The notes beneath the pieces are model-generated. The model did no database searches and had not been told where the DNA came from. It was given only the letters and a program-made list of their open reading frames with translations. Source: Bacillota bacterium (GTDB lineage: Bacteria > Vulcanimicrobiota > JAMDEM01). Taken from it: a stretch of 7,753 nt of DNA. Of this stretch, positions 1 through 6,019 are shown piece after piece; positions within the stretch are counted from its first letter, which is position 1, and every line of letters starts with the position of its first letter. The DNA is taken from assembly GCA_023486985.1 (NCBI GenBank), contig JAMDEM010000202.1, positions 541-8,293 of the forward strand, given 5' to 3'. The position numbers and the translations under genes are program-made.

Positions 1-898
1 AGGTTGTTGGAAGCCGGGGCGGCTTTTTCTCTGCAACGCATTCCAGAAAATGCCTGCACTCGGCTCTTAAAGGCTCTTCATCCGGCACGGGGACAACCTG
101 AACCTCTGTTCCCTTAATCTGAAGAGTTTGAGGGTCAACATATTTATCAAATAGAACCAGCTTTTTGTTCGGGTTAACCTCGTCAACAACTGCCATCCCC
201 CGGCTTCCAACAACCATGAGCTTTCTTTCCTTTTCAGGATTAAGCCAGCTCACATGAATGTTCCCCACCCTGCCGTTTGAAAAGATAAGAGTAAGAAAAG
301 CTACATCCTCAATTTCTTTCTGGATATATTTCCCGCCCACACAACTTATCTCAACCGGCTCTTCATCCAGAAGAAAAAGCATAACTGCAATATCGTGAGG
401 TGCAAGACTCCAGAGAACGTTTTCTTCTCTTCTTACCCTGCCGGTATTAAGCCTTCTGGAAAAAAGATGAAAAACATCTCCCAGGGCGCCTGCCATTATA
501 AGTTCTTTTAATTTTAAAATTGATGGATGGTAAAGAAGGAGATGGCCCACCATCAATATTAAACCCTTCTTGCGGGCTGTTTCAATCAGTTTACGGCTAT
601 CTGCAATATTTAGAGTTAAAGGTTTTTCGACAAAAACATTTTTTGAAGCCTCAAGAGCTTTTACAGCAACTTCATAGTGGGTTACCGGAGGCGTGGCAAT
701 GGCAACAGCATCTATTTCTTTATCGGAAAGAATTTCCTCGTAATTTTTTGTAAAAGCCACACCGGGCAGTTCCTGTGCAAGTTTATTTAATTTATTTTCA
801 TCAAAATCACAGGCACTTTTTAAAGCACCAAGGCTATGAAAATTCCTTACAAGATTGGTGCCCCACATTCCGCAGCCGATAACAGCAACTTTTGTCAT
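1..898 (-). CDS. Gfo/Idh/MocA-family NAD(P)-dependent sugar oxidoreductase, WbpB-like (3' end cut by window edge)
   Basis: 299 codons are present with no stop, and the C-terminus (roughly 40 residues, judging from the family's usual ~340) lies beyond the left edge. The N-terminus MTKVAVIGCGMWGTNLVRNF carries the Rossmann GxGxxG loop (residues 8-13). The family signature EKP is at residues 91-93, following IATPP at 68-72. A conserved His-Asp pair (APHD, H168-D169) sits where the catalytic histidine region of this family lies. A later segment, HVSWLNPEKERK followed by VVGSRG, is typical of members found in polysaccharide clusters. The ATG start is well supported: AGGAG lies 8 nt upstream (907-911) and overlaps the TAG stop of the dehydrogenase gene, leaving an 11-nt gap. 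By family and context it probably oxidises C3 of a UDP-N-acetylaminosugar uronate using NAD, as WbpB/WlbA do. The family is broad, so the substrate is inference. Confidence 0.9.
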   Translation of the reverse strand, partial: MTKVAVIGCGMWGTNLVRNFHSLGALKSACDFDENKLNKLAQELPGVAFTKNYEEILSDKEIDAVAIATPPVTHYEVAVKALEASKNVFVEKPLTLNIADSRKLIETARKKGLILMVGHLLLYHPSILKLKELIMAGALGDVFHLFSRRLNTGRVRREENVLWSLAPHDIAVMLFLLDEEPVEISCVGGKYIQKEIEDVAFLTLIFSNGRVGNIHVSWLNPEKERKLMVVGSRGMAVVDEVNPNKKLVLFDKYVDPQTLQIKGTEVQVVPVPDEEPLRAECRHFLECVAEKKPPRLPTT

Positions 899-909
899 TT
901 AAAGCACTC

Positions 910-2217
910 CTACAGGATAAAAACTTTTGAAAGACCGCGCCTTCCAGTGGCATTCCTGGCATCAACAATGAGCTTTGCTTTCTCAACAATGTTTTTATAA
1001 TCATAATAACTGTGATCCGTGGCAATAACCACGCAGTCATAGTCCTCGATGCCCTTTAAATTCACTGACTTGTAAATTTTGCCTCCGGCTTTTATTGAAG
1101 GTATAAAATCGTCATTATATGAAATAAGGGCTTTTTTATCCAAGAGAATCTCGATTATTTTCAACGACGGCGATTCTCTTCCATCGTCTATATCTTTCTT
1201 GTATGCCGCTCCAAGAACTAAAATTTTTGCCCCGTTTAAGCTTTTCTTCTGGGAAGCCAGAGCATCAATCACCAGTGAAACAACATGGTATGGCATGTGA
1301 GCGTTAATCTCCCCGGCAAGTTCAATAAATTTTGTCTGGAAATCATATTCGCGCGCCTTCCAGGTGAGATAAAAGGGGTCAATAGGAATACAGTGTCCGC
1401 CCAGCCCGGGACCGGGATAGAAAGGCATAAACCCGTAAGGCTTTGTGGAAGCAAGATCAATAACTTCCCATATATTTATTCCCATCCGGCCGGAGAGAAG
1501 AGCAAGCTCGTTTACAAGAGCGATATTTACAGACCTGAATATATTTTCCAGAAGCTTAACCATCTCGGCAGTTTTGGGCGAAGAAGCCGGATGAACTTCG
1601 CTGATAACCTGTTCATACAATGTTTTTGTGAGTGAAGTGCAGGCAGGCGTTACGCCGCCTATTATCTTCGGCGTATTTTCAGTTGTATAGACTTTGTTTC
1701 CCGGATCAACCCGCTCTGGGGAAAAGGCAAGATAAAAATCTTTGCCCACCTTCAATCCGCCCTTTTCAAGTCTTGGCAGCATGACTTCTTGAGTAGTTCC
1801 AGGATAGGTGGTGCTTTCAAGAACAACGAGCTGTCCCCTGCGCAAAAACTCTGCAACATGCTCCGTTACGGAAACCACATAAGATATGTCAGGCTCCCTA
1901 TGTTTGGTAAGGGGCGTGGGAACGCAGATTAATATTATATCCGATTCGCTGAGAATTGAATAATCTCCCGAAGACTTGATGAACCCTTTTTCAACAAGTT
2001 CTTTTAATTCTGTATCCCCGTTAAGAATGTAATTGATTCCTTTGTTTACCTTGGAAGCTCTTTCCGGGTTGTCTTCTATTCCGTCAACATGAAAGCCCGA
2101 TTTGGCAAACCCCATTGCAAGAGGCAGACCTACATAACCAAGGCCCACAACGGCAATTTTTGCGGTTTTATTAATGATTTTTTCTTTTACAATTGCTTCC
2201 TCTTTAATGTCCAGCAC
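910..2217 (-). CDS. wbpA: UDP-N-acetyl-D-glucosamine 6-dehydrogenase (WbpA-type nucleotide-sugar dehydrogenase)
   Basis: This 435-residue cytosolic enzyme of the UDP-glucose/GDP-mannose dehydrogenase family should oxidise C6 of UDP-GlcNAc in two NAD-dependent steps to the uronic acid. The Rossmann loop GLGYVG is at 25-30. CVPTPL at 98-103 and the ESTTYPGTT stretch at 134-142 follow. The central helix carries K221 and N225 (VKLLEN), and the catalytic cysteine is C276 in PGPGLGGHCIPIDPFYLTWK. The C-terminal UDP-binding domain starts near 330, with AYKKDIDD and the RESPS motif at 347-351. The GGHCIPIDPFYLTWKA form is characteristic of WbpA-type rather than WecC- or Ugd-type enzymes; substrate choice remains family-based inference. 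The start is GTG, with AAAGG 7 nt upstream (2225-2229), and the N-terminal extension before the Rossmann strand is about 18 residues. The downstream oxidoreductase begins 11 nt after the stop. Confidence 0.92.
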   Translation of the reverse strand: MLDIKEEAIVKEKIINKTAKIAVVGLGYVGLPLAMGFAKSGFHVDGIEDNPERASKVNKGINYILNGDTELKELVEKGFIKSSGDYSILSESDIILICVPTPLTKHREPDISYVVSVTEHVAEFLRRGQLVVLESTTYPGTTQEVMLPRLEKGGLKVGKDFYLAFSPERVDPGNKVYTTENTPKIIGGVTPACTSLTKTLYEQVISEVHPASSPKTAEMVKLLENIFRSVNIALVNELALLSGRMGINIWEVIDLASTKPYGFMPFYPGPGLGGHCIPIDPFYLTWKAREYDFQTKFIELAGEINAHMPYHVVSLVIDALASQKKSLNGAKILVLGAAYKKDIDDGRESPSLKIIEILLDKKALISYNDDFIPSIKAGGKIYKSVNLKGIEDYDCVVIATDHSYYDYKNIVEKAKLIVDARNATGRRGLSKVFIL

Positions 2218-2246
2218 TTTATTACCTTTCTTTCATTGTTGTACTT

Positions 2247-2261
2247 GTAGTGGCAAAGCTT
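2247..2261. repeat. Left terminal inverted repeat of the MITE-like element
   Basis: GTAGTGGCAAAGCTT matches the reverse complement of 2515-2529 at 13 of 15 positions. The mismatches are at positions 10 and 12 of the repeat. Confidence 0.65.
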
Positions 2262-2315
2262 AATTTTTAGCTTCGCTCTCGACGAGCAGCGCGCTCGGCT
2301 TCATCCTTGAAATCA

Positions 2316-2375
2316 GGGTTTTGCGGAACCTTCTAGACTCGCCCCTTGCTCGCCAAGAAGTTCCAGCCAAAACCC
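2316..2375. repeat. Long imperfect inverted repeat (hairpin) inside the element
   Basis: The left arm 2316-2334 begins GGGTTTTGCGGAACC and the right arm 2356-2375 ends GTTCCAGCCAAAACCC. The arms pair over about 17 positions with small bulges around a 21-nt loop. Without a U-run it is not a classical terminator, but it would give a strong stem in RNA of either strand. Confidence 0.6.
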
Positions 2376-2382
2376 GTTGCGA

Positions 2383-2399
2383 GGTCGCTATATGCGACC
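2383..2399. repeat. Short perfect hairpin GGTCGC-TATAT-GCGACC
   Basis: Two perfect 6-bp arms flank a 5-nt AT loop, inside the element and next to the dispersed repeat unit. No function can be assigned. Confidence 0.6.
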
Positions 2400-2402
2400 G
2401 TG

Positions 2403-2452
2403 GCAATCCCATCATAAGAGATTGCTTCGTCGCTGCGCTTCTCGCAATGACA
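2403..2452. repeat. Dispersed intergenic repeat unit (ATTGCGAG...GAAGCAATC type)
   Basis: Read on the minus strand this begins TGTCATTGCGAGAAGCG and continues through GACGAAGCAATCTC. This wording is familiar from intergenic repeats scattered in many unrelated bacterial genomes. The segments GAGATTGC (2418-2425) and GCAATCCC (2403-2410) form an 8-bp arm pair with one mismatch. The resemblance is from memory, not a search. Confidence 0.6.
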
Positions 2453-2460
2453 TTATAGCA
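2452..2460 (-). promoter_or_regulatory. Candidate extended -10 promoter upstream of the dehydrogenase gene
   Basis: The minus strand reads TGCTATAAT, an exact match to the sigma-70 extended -10 consensus TGnTATAAT. No good -35 hexamer sits 16-18 bp upstream (the 17-bp position gives CGATTA). It points toward wbpA and would give a structured leader of roughly 230 nt. Because it lies inside the repeat element, the match could be incidental. Confidence 0.35.
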
Positions 2461-2514
2461 GTGCAAGCCCTCCCTAATCGGTCGGGACGCACCTTGCTTT
2501 GCCTTCAGCAGACC

Positions 2515-2529
2515 AAGGTCTGCCACTAC
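2515..2529. repeat. Right terminal inverted repeat of the MITE-like element
   Basis: AAGGTCTGCCACTAC is the partner of 2247-2261. It overlaps a local 7-bp hairpin, GCAGACC-AA-GGTCTGC, at 2508-2523, so this end can also fold on itself. Confidence 0.65.
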
Positions 2530-2530
2530 C

Positions 2531-2557
2531 GTTAAGTGTTCTTAAACACTTAAGAAC
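2531..2557. repeat. Two overlapping, mutually exclusive hairpins at the epimerase stop codon
   Basis: One fold pairs GTTCTTAA (2538-2545) with TTAAGAAC (2550-2557). The other pairs TTAAGTGTT (2532-2540) with AACACTTAA (2545-2553). Both are perfect and cannot form together. The epimerase TAA (2550-2552) is inside both. No U-tract follows, so this is at most a weak terminator or processing site. Confidence 0.5.
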
Positions 2558-3635
2558 CTTTATTTCCTTTTATGAGCGTACTGTAATCCCATAAAACTTC
2601 AGCTATCTTTTCTGCGGCATTTCCTTTTCCAAAAATATCCGGCCTTTCGCCGGCCGGCTTAAAATTTTTCGCCGCCTGGATTATTTTTTCTCCGCGCCTG
2701 CCTGCAATCATGTTCCAGCCTGCTTCAACCGTTTCCACCCACTCTGTTTCTTCCCTTAAAGTTACGCAGGGTATGCCGAGCATATATGCCTCTTTCTGCA
2801 CCCCGCCGGAATCGGTAAGAATCATTTTTGCTTCCTTCTCAAGAAGAATCATATCAAGATATCCGACCGGTTCTATTATTTTTACGTTTCTACCTATTTT
2901 ATCTTTCCAGCCCATCCGGGTCAAGACTTTTAAAGTTCTGGGGTGCATTGGAAAAACTATCGTTTCCTCAATTTCTACCAGAGAGCTAACTATCTCCTGG
3001 AGTCTTTCAGAGTTATCTGTGTTTTCCTCCCGGTGCAGAGTTATAAGAATATATTCTTTAGGCTTTAAAGAAAGCTTTTCAAGAAATCCCCTCTCTCCTG
3101 CTTTGGCTGAAAAATAAACAAGAGAGTCAAACATAACATCCCCGACCCAGTGGACCCCGTTTGATATGCCTTCCTTTTTCAGGTTCAACAGGGCAGTTCT
3201 GGTGGGGCAGAAAAGAAGAGTGGAAAGATGGTCGCTTACCACCCGGTTAATTTCCTCTGGAATCTGAGTGAAACTTCTAAGACCTGCCTCTACATGGGCG
3301 GCGGGAATTTTAAGTTTTGCCGCTGCCAGGGCTCCGGCAATAGTAGAATTGGTGTCTCCGTAAATAAGCAGAAAATCAGGCTCTTCCTTAAGAAGCACTT
3401 CTTCTATCTTTATGAGCATGTTTCCAGTCTGCCATCCGTGGCTTCCCGAACCCACGCCCAGATTGTAATCAGGCTCTCTTAGTTCAAGCTCGTCAAAAAA
3501 AACCTGCGACATTCCGTAATCATAATGCTGTCCGGTGTGAACCAGAACTTCATTAAACTTTCCCGACAGCTTCTTTGATAGCATTGAAGCTTTTATAAAC
3601 TGGGGCCTGGCGCCCACTACTGAAACTATCTTCAA
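2550..3635 (-). CDS. Non-hydrolysing UDP-N-acetylglucosamine 2-epimerase family protein (WecB/WbpI type)
   Basis: This 361-residue cytosolic GT-B-fold enzyme should invert C2 of a UDP-GlcNAc-type sugar to the ManNAc form. It opens with VVGARPQFIKA (6-16). The predicted catalytic acids are D94 (YGDTNS), E116 (HVEAGLRSF) and E128 (PEEINR), with H201 in LHREEN. UDP-binding motifs are EPVGY (255-259), TDSGG (274-278) and REETEW (294-299). VGARPQFIKA, YNLGVGSGSHG and REETEWVETVEAGW resemble WbpI (acting on UDP-GlcNAc3NAcA) more than E. coli WecB, which has FGTRPE; WbpI is therefore favoured but not proven. The start is TTG, fixed by the conserved MKIVSVVGARP beginning and by GGAGG 10 nt upstream inside the exporter's end. 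Only 2 nt separate it from the exporter stop, implying translational coupling. Confidence 0.92.
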   Translation of the reverse strand: MKIVSVVGARPQFIKASMLSKKLSGKFNEVLVHTGQHYDYGMSQVFFDELELREPDYNLGVGSGSHGWQTGNMLIKIEEVLLKEEPDFLLIYGDTNSTIAGALAAAKLKIPAAHVEAGLRSFTQIPEEINRVVSDHLSTLLFCPTRTALLNLKKEGISNGVHWVGDVMFDSLVYFSAKAGERGFLEKLSLKPKEYILITLHREENTDNSERLQEIVSSLVEIEETIVFPMHPRTLKVLTRMGWKDKIGRNVKIIEPVGYLDMILLEKEAKMILTDSGGVQKEAYMLGIPCVTLREETEWVETVEAGWNMIAGRRGEKIIQAAKNFKPAGERPDIFGKGNAAEKIAEVLWDYSTLIKGNKGS

Positions 3636-3637
3636 AA

Positions 3638-5371
3638 TTAAATAGCCTCCAGATTCTGTAGCTGTGCTTCATAAAGTCTTGTGTAAGTTCCGCACCTTTC
3701 CAGCAGTTCCATATGAGTTCCAGTCTCCACCACCCTGCCGTCCTCCATAACAGCAATTTTATTTGCATTTCGCACCGTTGATAAGCGGTGGGCTATGACG
3801 AGGCACGTCCTTCCCTTCATCAGTCTTTCAATTGCATCCTGCACCTGATTTTCCGATTCAGGGTCAAGGGAGGAAGTTGCCTCATCTAAAATCAAAATTT
3901 TTGGATTTCTTAAAATCGCTCTGGCAATGGAAAGTCTCTGCCTCTGTCCGCCTGAAAGTTTCATTGCCCTTTCGCCTAAAGGCGTATCATATTGCTTTGG
4001 CAAAGCCATGATAAAATTATGGGCATTGGCGGCTTTCGCCGCAGCTACAATCTCATCCATGGTTGCATCAAGCTTGCCGTAAGAAATATTTTCTTTGGCT
4101 GTTCCGCCAAAAAGCATGGTCTCCTGCGGAACGATGGCAATCTGTTTTCTTAAGGACTCCAGCTTGAACTTCCTGATATCCATGCCGTCAACCTTAACAG
4201 CGCCCTTGATTGGTTCATAGAATTTTGGCACCAGATTAACAAGGCTTGTTTTTCCAGCCCCGTTTGGTCCCACCAGGGCAAGAATTTCTCCTTCATTTAT
4301 GGCAAGGTTTATCTCCTTCAGGACAAGGCTTCCTTTTTTATCGTAGGAAAAAGATATGTCATCAAACTCTATCCTGCCTTTTATGGAAGGCATTTCCACA
4401 GCATCAGCGCTGTCCTTGACTTCGGTGGGATGGTCAAGAATCTCAAAAACCCTTTCTGCTGCGGCAAAGGCGGCCTGAAAATTGGCAAGGGTGGTTGCAA
4501 CCCGCGAAAGAGGCTGAACAGCTATCACCATGTAACCCCAGTACGCCATCATTTCACCCATGGTGAACTTGCCGATAATGATTTCATAAGCCCCATACCA
4601 TATAACAATACATATTCCAAGAGTTCCAAGAAACTCCACCACAGGCGCCTGAGTGCCCACTATCTGTGTTCTTCTTATCTGCGCCCAAAAATTTTCATGA
4701 GTTATATTTTCAAATTTTTCAATTTCAAATTTTTCTCTTGTAAATGACTTCACAACCTTAATGTTAAATAAAGCTTCGTAAAGAATATTTGAAAGATCTG
4801 CCGCCTTTGCCTGGAGGCGGTCGGTGGCTTTTTTCATATGTTTTCCAAATTTTGTAATTGCTATTGATATTAAAGGGCTGACCACCAGGCTCAATAATGT
4901 AAGGCTCCAGTCTTTATAAAACATCCAGGAAAGGGCTCCCGCAACTACTACAAGGTCACTTACCAGTTTCATGATTTCTGAGGAAAGAAAGGAAGACATC
5001 ATTATATCGTTGGTGGCTCTTGACATAATCTCGCCCAGACGCCATCTTTCAAAGAACACCATGGGAAGAAACTGGATATGCTGGAAGACATGGTCTCTCA
5101 TCTTTTTAAGGGAAGACTGTCCTCCCATATCGAGCATGTAATTTTGAGCATATGTGAAAAAGCCTTTAATAACAATAAGACCCAGAAAGCCAAGAATGAG
5201 GAAATTGAGGATCTTTATATCCTTACCCATCAGGACTTTATCAGTAAATATTTTTAAAAACAAAGGCTGGGCAAGCATTGAGGCGTTTATGAGAACAGTG
5301 CAAACAAATGCCACAACCAGATACTTCCAGTATGGAAGAAGATAAGAAATAAGTCGTCTGAAGGTCTTCAC
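3638..5371 (-). CDS. MsbA-like half-size ABC exporter (lipid A / lipid-linked glycan flippase)
   Basis: This 577-residue inner-membrane protein has an N-terminal six-helix exporter domain (about 15-300; hydrophobic stretches near 18-38, 54-70, 138-152, 157-173, 246-262 and 276-292) fused to one nucleotide-binding domain (about 334-577). Walker A is GPNGAGKT (368-375), the Q-loop glutamine Q416, the signature LSGGQ (472-476), Walker B ILILDE (492-497) with catalytic E497, the D-loop SSLD (500-503) and the switch histidine H528. All are intact, so a working homodimer is expected. Length and order fit MsbA and also PglK-type lipid-linked oligosaccharide flippases. The glycan genes just downstream make a surface-glycan cargo plausible, but the substrate cannot be read from sequence. 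The start is GTG with GGAGG 4 nt upstream, 16 nt after the carrier-protein stop; the next in-frame Met is residue 32, inside the first helix. Confidence 0.93.
   Translation of the reverse strand: MKTFRRLISYLLPYWKYLVVAFVCTVLINASMLAQPLFLKIFTDKVLMGKDIKILNFLILGFLGLIVIKGFFTYAQNYMLDMGGQSSLKKMRDHVFQHIQFLPMVFFERWRLGEIMSRATNDIMMSSFLSSEIMKLVSDLVVVAGALSWMFYKDWSLTLLSLVVSPLISIAITKFGKHMKKATDRLQAKAADLSNILYEALFNIKVVKSFTREKFEIEKFENITHENFWAQIRRTQIVGTQAPVVEFLGTLGICIVIWYGAYEIIIGKFTMGEMMAYWGYMVIAVQPLSRVATTLANFQAAFAAAERVFEILDHPTEVKDSADAVEMPSIKGRIEFDDISFSYDKKGSLVLKEINLAINEGEILALVGPNGAGKTSLVNLVPKFYEPIKGAVKVDGMDIRKFKLESLRKQIAIVPQETMLFGGTAKENISYGKLDATMDEIVAAAKAANAHNFIMALPKQYDTPLGERAMKLSGGQRQRLSIARAILRNPKILILDEATSSLDPESENQVQDAIERLMKGRTCLVIAHRLSTVRNANKIAVMEDGRVVETGTHMELLERCGTYTRLYEAQLQNLEAI
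3646..3650 (-). promoter_or_regulatory. Ribosome binding site deciding the TTG start of the epimerase
   Basis: GGAGG on the minus strand lies 10 nt before TTG and inside the last codons of the exporter gene. It supports initiation at TTG, where the conserved MKIVSVVGARP N-terminus begins. Confidence 0.7.
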
Positions 5372-5375
5372 AAAT

Positions 5376-5380
5376 CCTCC
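5376..5380 (-). promoter_or_regulatory. Ribosome binding site deciding the GTG start of the ABC exporter
   Basis: GGAGG lies 4 nt before GTG in the 16-nt gap after the accB-type gene. The spacing is short, but no ATG is available nearby. Confidence 0.65.
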
Positions 5381-5387
5381 GGTTATG

Positions 5388-5858
5388 TTACAGGGGCTCT
5401 ATCAAGAAAAGGACTTGACCGGCTTCAACCACCTGCGCGTTATGTACTTTTATACTTGCAATTTTCCCATGAACTTCGCTGGTAATTTCATTCATAAGCT
5501 TCATTGCTTCAATTATGCAAAGAGTTTTTCCGGGTTCCACCTCTTCACCCAGCTTAACAAACGGCTCAACCCCTGGTCTAGGGGCGGCATAAAAAATCCC
5601 AGCCAGAGGCGAGGTTACTTTAATTAAATTCGATTCAAAAGATTCCTTTTCCTGCAGGGTTTCTAAACCAGACGGCTTAGATTGAGGCACTCCTGCCTGC
5701 ACAATATTATATACAGGAATACCTTCCCTGGCGCCTCTTTTTATCTTAACCTTAAAATCTTTCCAGCCCACCGCAAGTTCATCAAGGTTGTTTTCTTCCG
5801 CAATGTCTATAATCTTGTTTATCAGGTTATAATTTATGCGCAAACTCTTATGCTCCAT
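5388..5858 (-). CDS. accB: Biotin carboxyl carrier protein of acetyl-CoA carboxylase
   Basis: This is a 156-residue carrier subunit of the acetyl-CoA carboxylase complex, which makes malonyl-CoA for fatty acid synthesis. The N-terminal helix (INKIIDIAEENNLDELAV, about 13-30) is AccB-like. A Pro-rich linker spans about 48-75. The biotinyl domain (about 79-156) carries SPLAGIFY, the thumb-like PRPGVEPFVKLGEEV and the target lysine K120 in EAMKLMNEI. Length matches AccB (about 150-160). accC, which commonly follows, is absent here; the exporter starts 16 nt downstream. The upstream neighbour across a palindrome-rich gap is hisS. The ATG at 5856-5858 has no clear ribosome binding site. An in-frame TTG at codon 6 (5841-5843) has GGAG 8 nt upstream and would start with residues like the usual AccB N-terminus. 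The exact start is therefore uncertain. Confidence 0.92.
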   Translation of the reverse strand: MEHKSLRINYNLINKIIDIAEENNLDELAVGWKDFKVKIKRGAREGIPVYNIVQAGVPQSKPSGLETLQEKESFESNLIKVTSPLAGIFYAAPRPGVEPFVKLGEEVEPGKTLCIIEAMKLMNEITSEVHGKIASIKVHNAQVVEAGQVLFLIEPL

Positions 5859-5885
5859 TTCATTATTATTTTCGAACTATTAACA

Positions 5886-5905
5886 TCACAGGCGCACGCC
5901 TGTGA
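5886..5905. repeat. Perfect palindrome TCACAGGCG-CA-CGCCTGTGA upstream of accB
   Basis: Nine-bp perfect arms flank a 2-nt centre, 28 bp before the accB start. It could be an operator for a dimeric regulator or an RNA hairpin ending the hisS transcript. No T-run follows on the minus strand, which weakens the terminator reading. Confidence 0.6.
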
Positions 5906-5941
5906 AAGAACGTGAGAAAACAAGCTTGCCTTATTAACTCC

Positions 5942-5964
5942 CCCCCTCTTTGACAAAGAGGGGG
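5942..5964. repeat. Perfect 11-bp-arm palindrome CCCCCTCTTTG-A-CAAAGAGGGGG
   Basis: The arms 5942-5952 and 5954-5964 are exact complements around a single A. This has the same architecture as the palindrome at 6019-6041 but a different sequence. Confidence 0.7.
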
Positions 5965-5984
5965 ATGACTTACTCACCCTGCAT

Positions 5985-6019
5985 CCTTTATTAAAGGAGG
6001 TTAGGATAATTCTTTATCC
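5985..6019. repeat. Degenerate palindromic repeat unit with GGAGGTTAGG tail
   Basis: CCTTTA-T-TAAAGG (5985-5997) is a short palindrome. It is followed by GGAGGTTAGG (5996-6005), and GGATAA (6004-6009) pairs with TTATCC (6014-6019). The segment TTAAAGGAGGTTAGG parallels TTAAGGGGAGGTTAGG at 6031-6046, so this looks like a diverged copy of the next unit. Confidence 0.55.

Larger units (their letters stand above)
2247..2529. mobile_element. MITE-like non-coding element with 15-bp terminal inverted repeats
   Basis: The ends are inverted copies: 2247-2261 reads GTAGTGGCAAAGCTT and the reverse complement of 2515-2529 reads GTAGTGGCAGACCTT, giving 13 of 15 matches with the outer 9 perfect. A second inverted pair, GGCAAAGC at 2252-2259 and GCTTTGCC at 2496-2503, is nested inside. 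Internal hairpins lie at 2283-2297, 2316-2375, 2383-2399, 2403-2425 and 2508-2523. A hand count gives about 133 G+C in the 240 bases 2281-2520, above the flanking sequence. I see no convincing target-site duplication and no transposase frame. A MITE mobilised in trans is the favoured reading, but an unrelated structured intergenic repeat is possible. Confidence 0.6.
2218..2549. other. 332-bp intergenic region filled by a structured repeat element
   Basis: No believable gene lies between the epimerase and the dehydrogenase. An 88-codon open frame on the minus strand (2260-2526) exists, but it translates repeat DNA and includes the peptide VIARSAATKQS, a familiar artefact of a widespread intergenic repeat. 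The stretch holds, from right to left, two overlapping hairpins at the epimerase stop, a MITE-like element with terminal inverted repeats, and a short AT-rich leader with the ribosome binding site of the dehydrogenase. Confidence 0.85.

Noticed and set aside
2260..2526. 88-codon open frame on the minus strand
   Set aside because: It lies wholly inside the repeat element, translates known repeat wording (VIARSAATKQS), shows no domain and has no good ribosome binding site.
910..3635. Enterobacterial common antigen pair wecB-wecC
   Set aside because: The epimerase lacks the FGTRPE start of WecB and resembles WbpI. The dehydrogenase motif around its catalytic Cys is WbpA-like, and the adjacent oxidoreductase fits the WbpA-B-I route better.
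5950..5955. TTGACA as a -35 promoter element on the plus strand
   Set aside because: It is the centre of a perfect palindrome, there is no matching -10 with a gene behind it, and no plus-strand gene follows.
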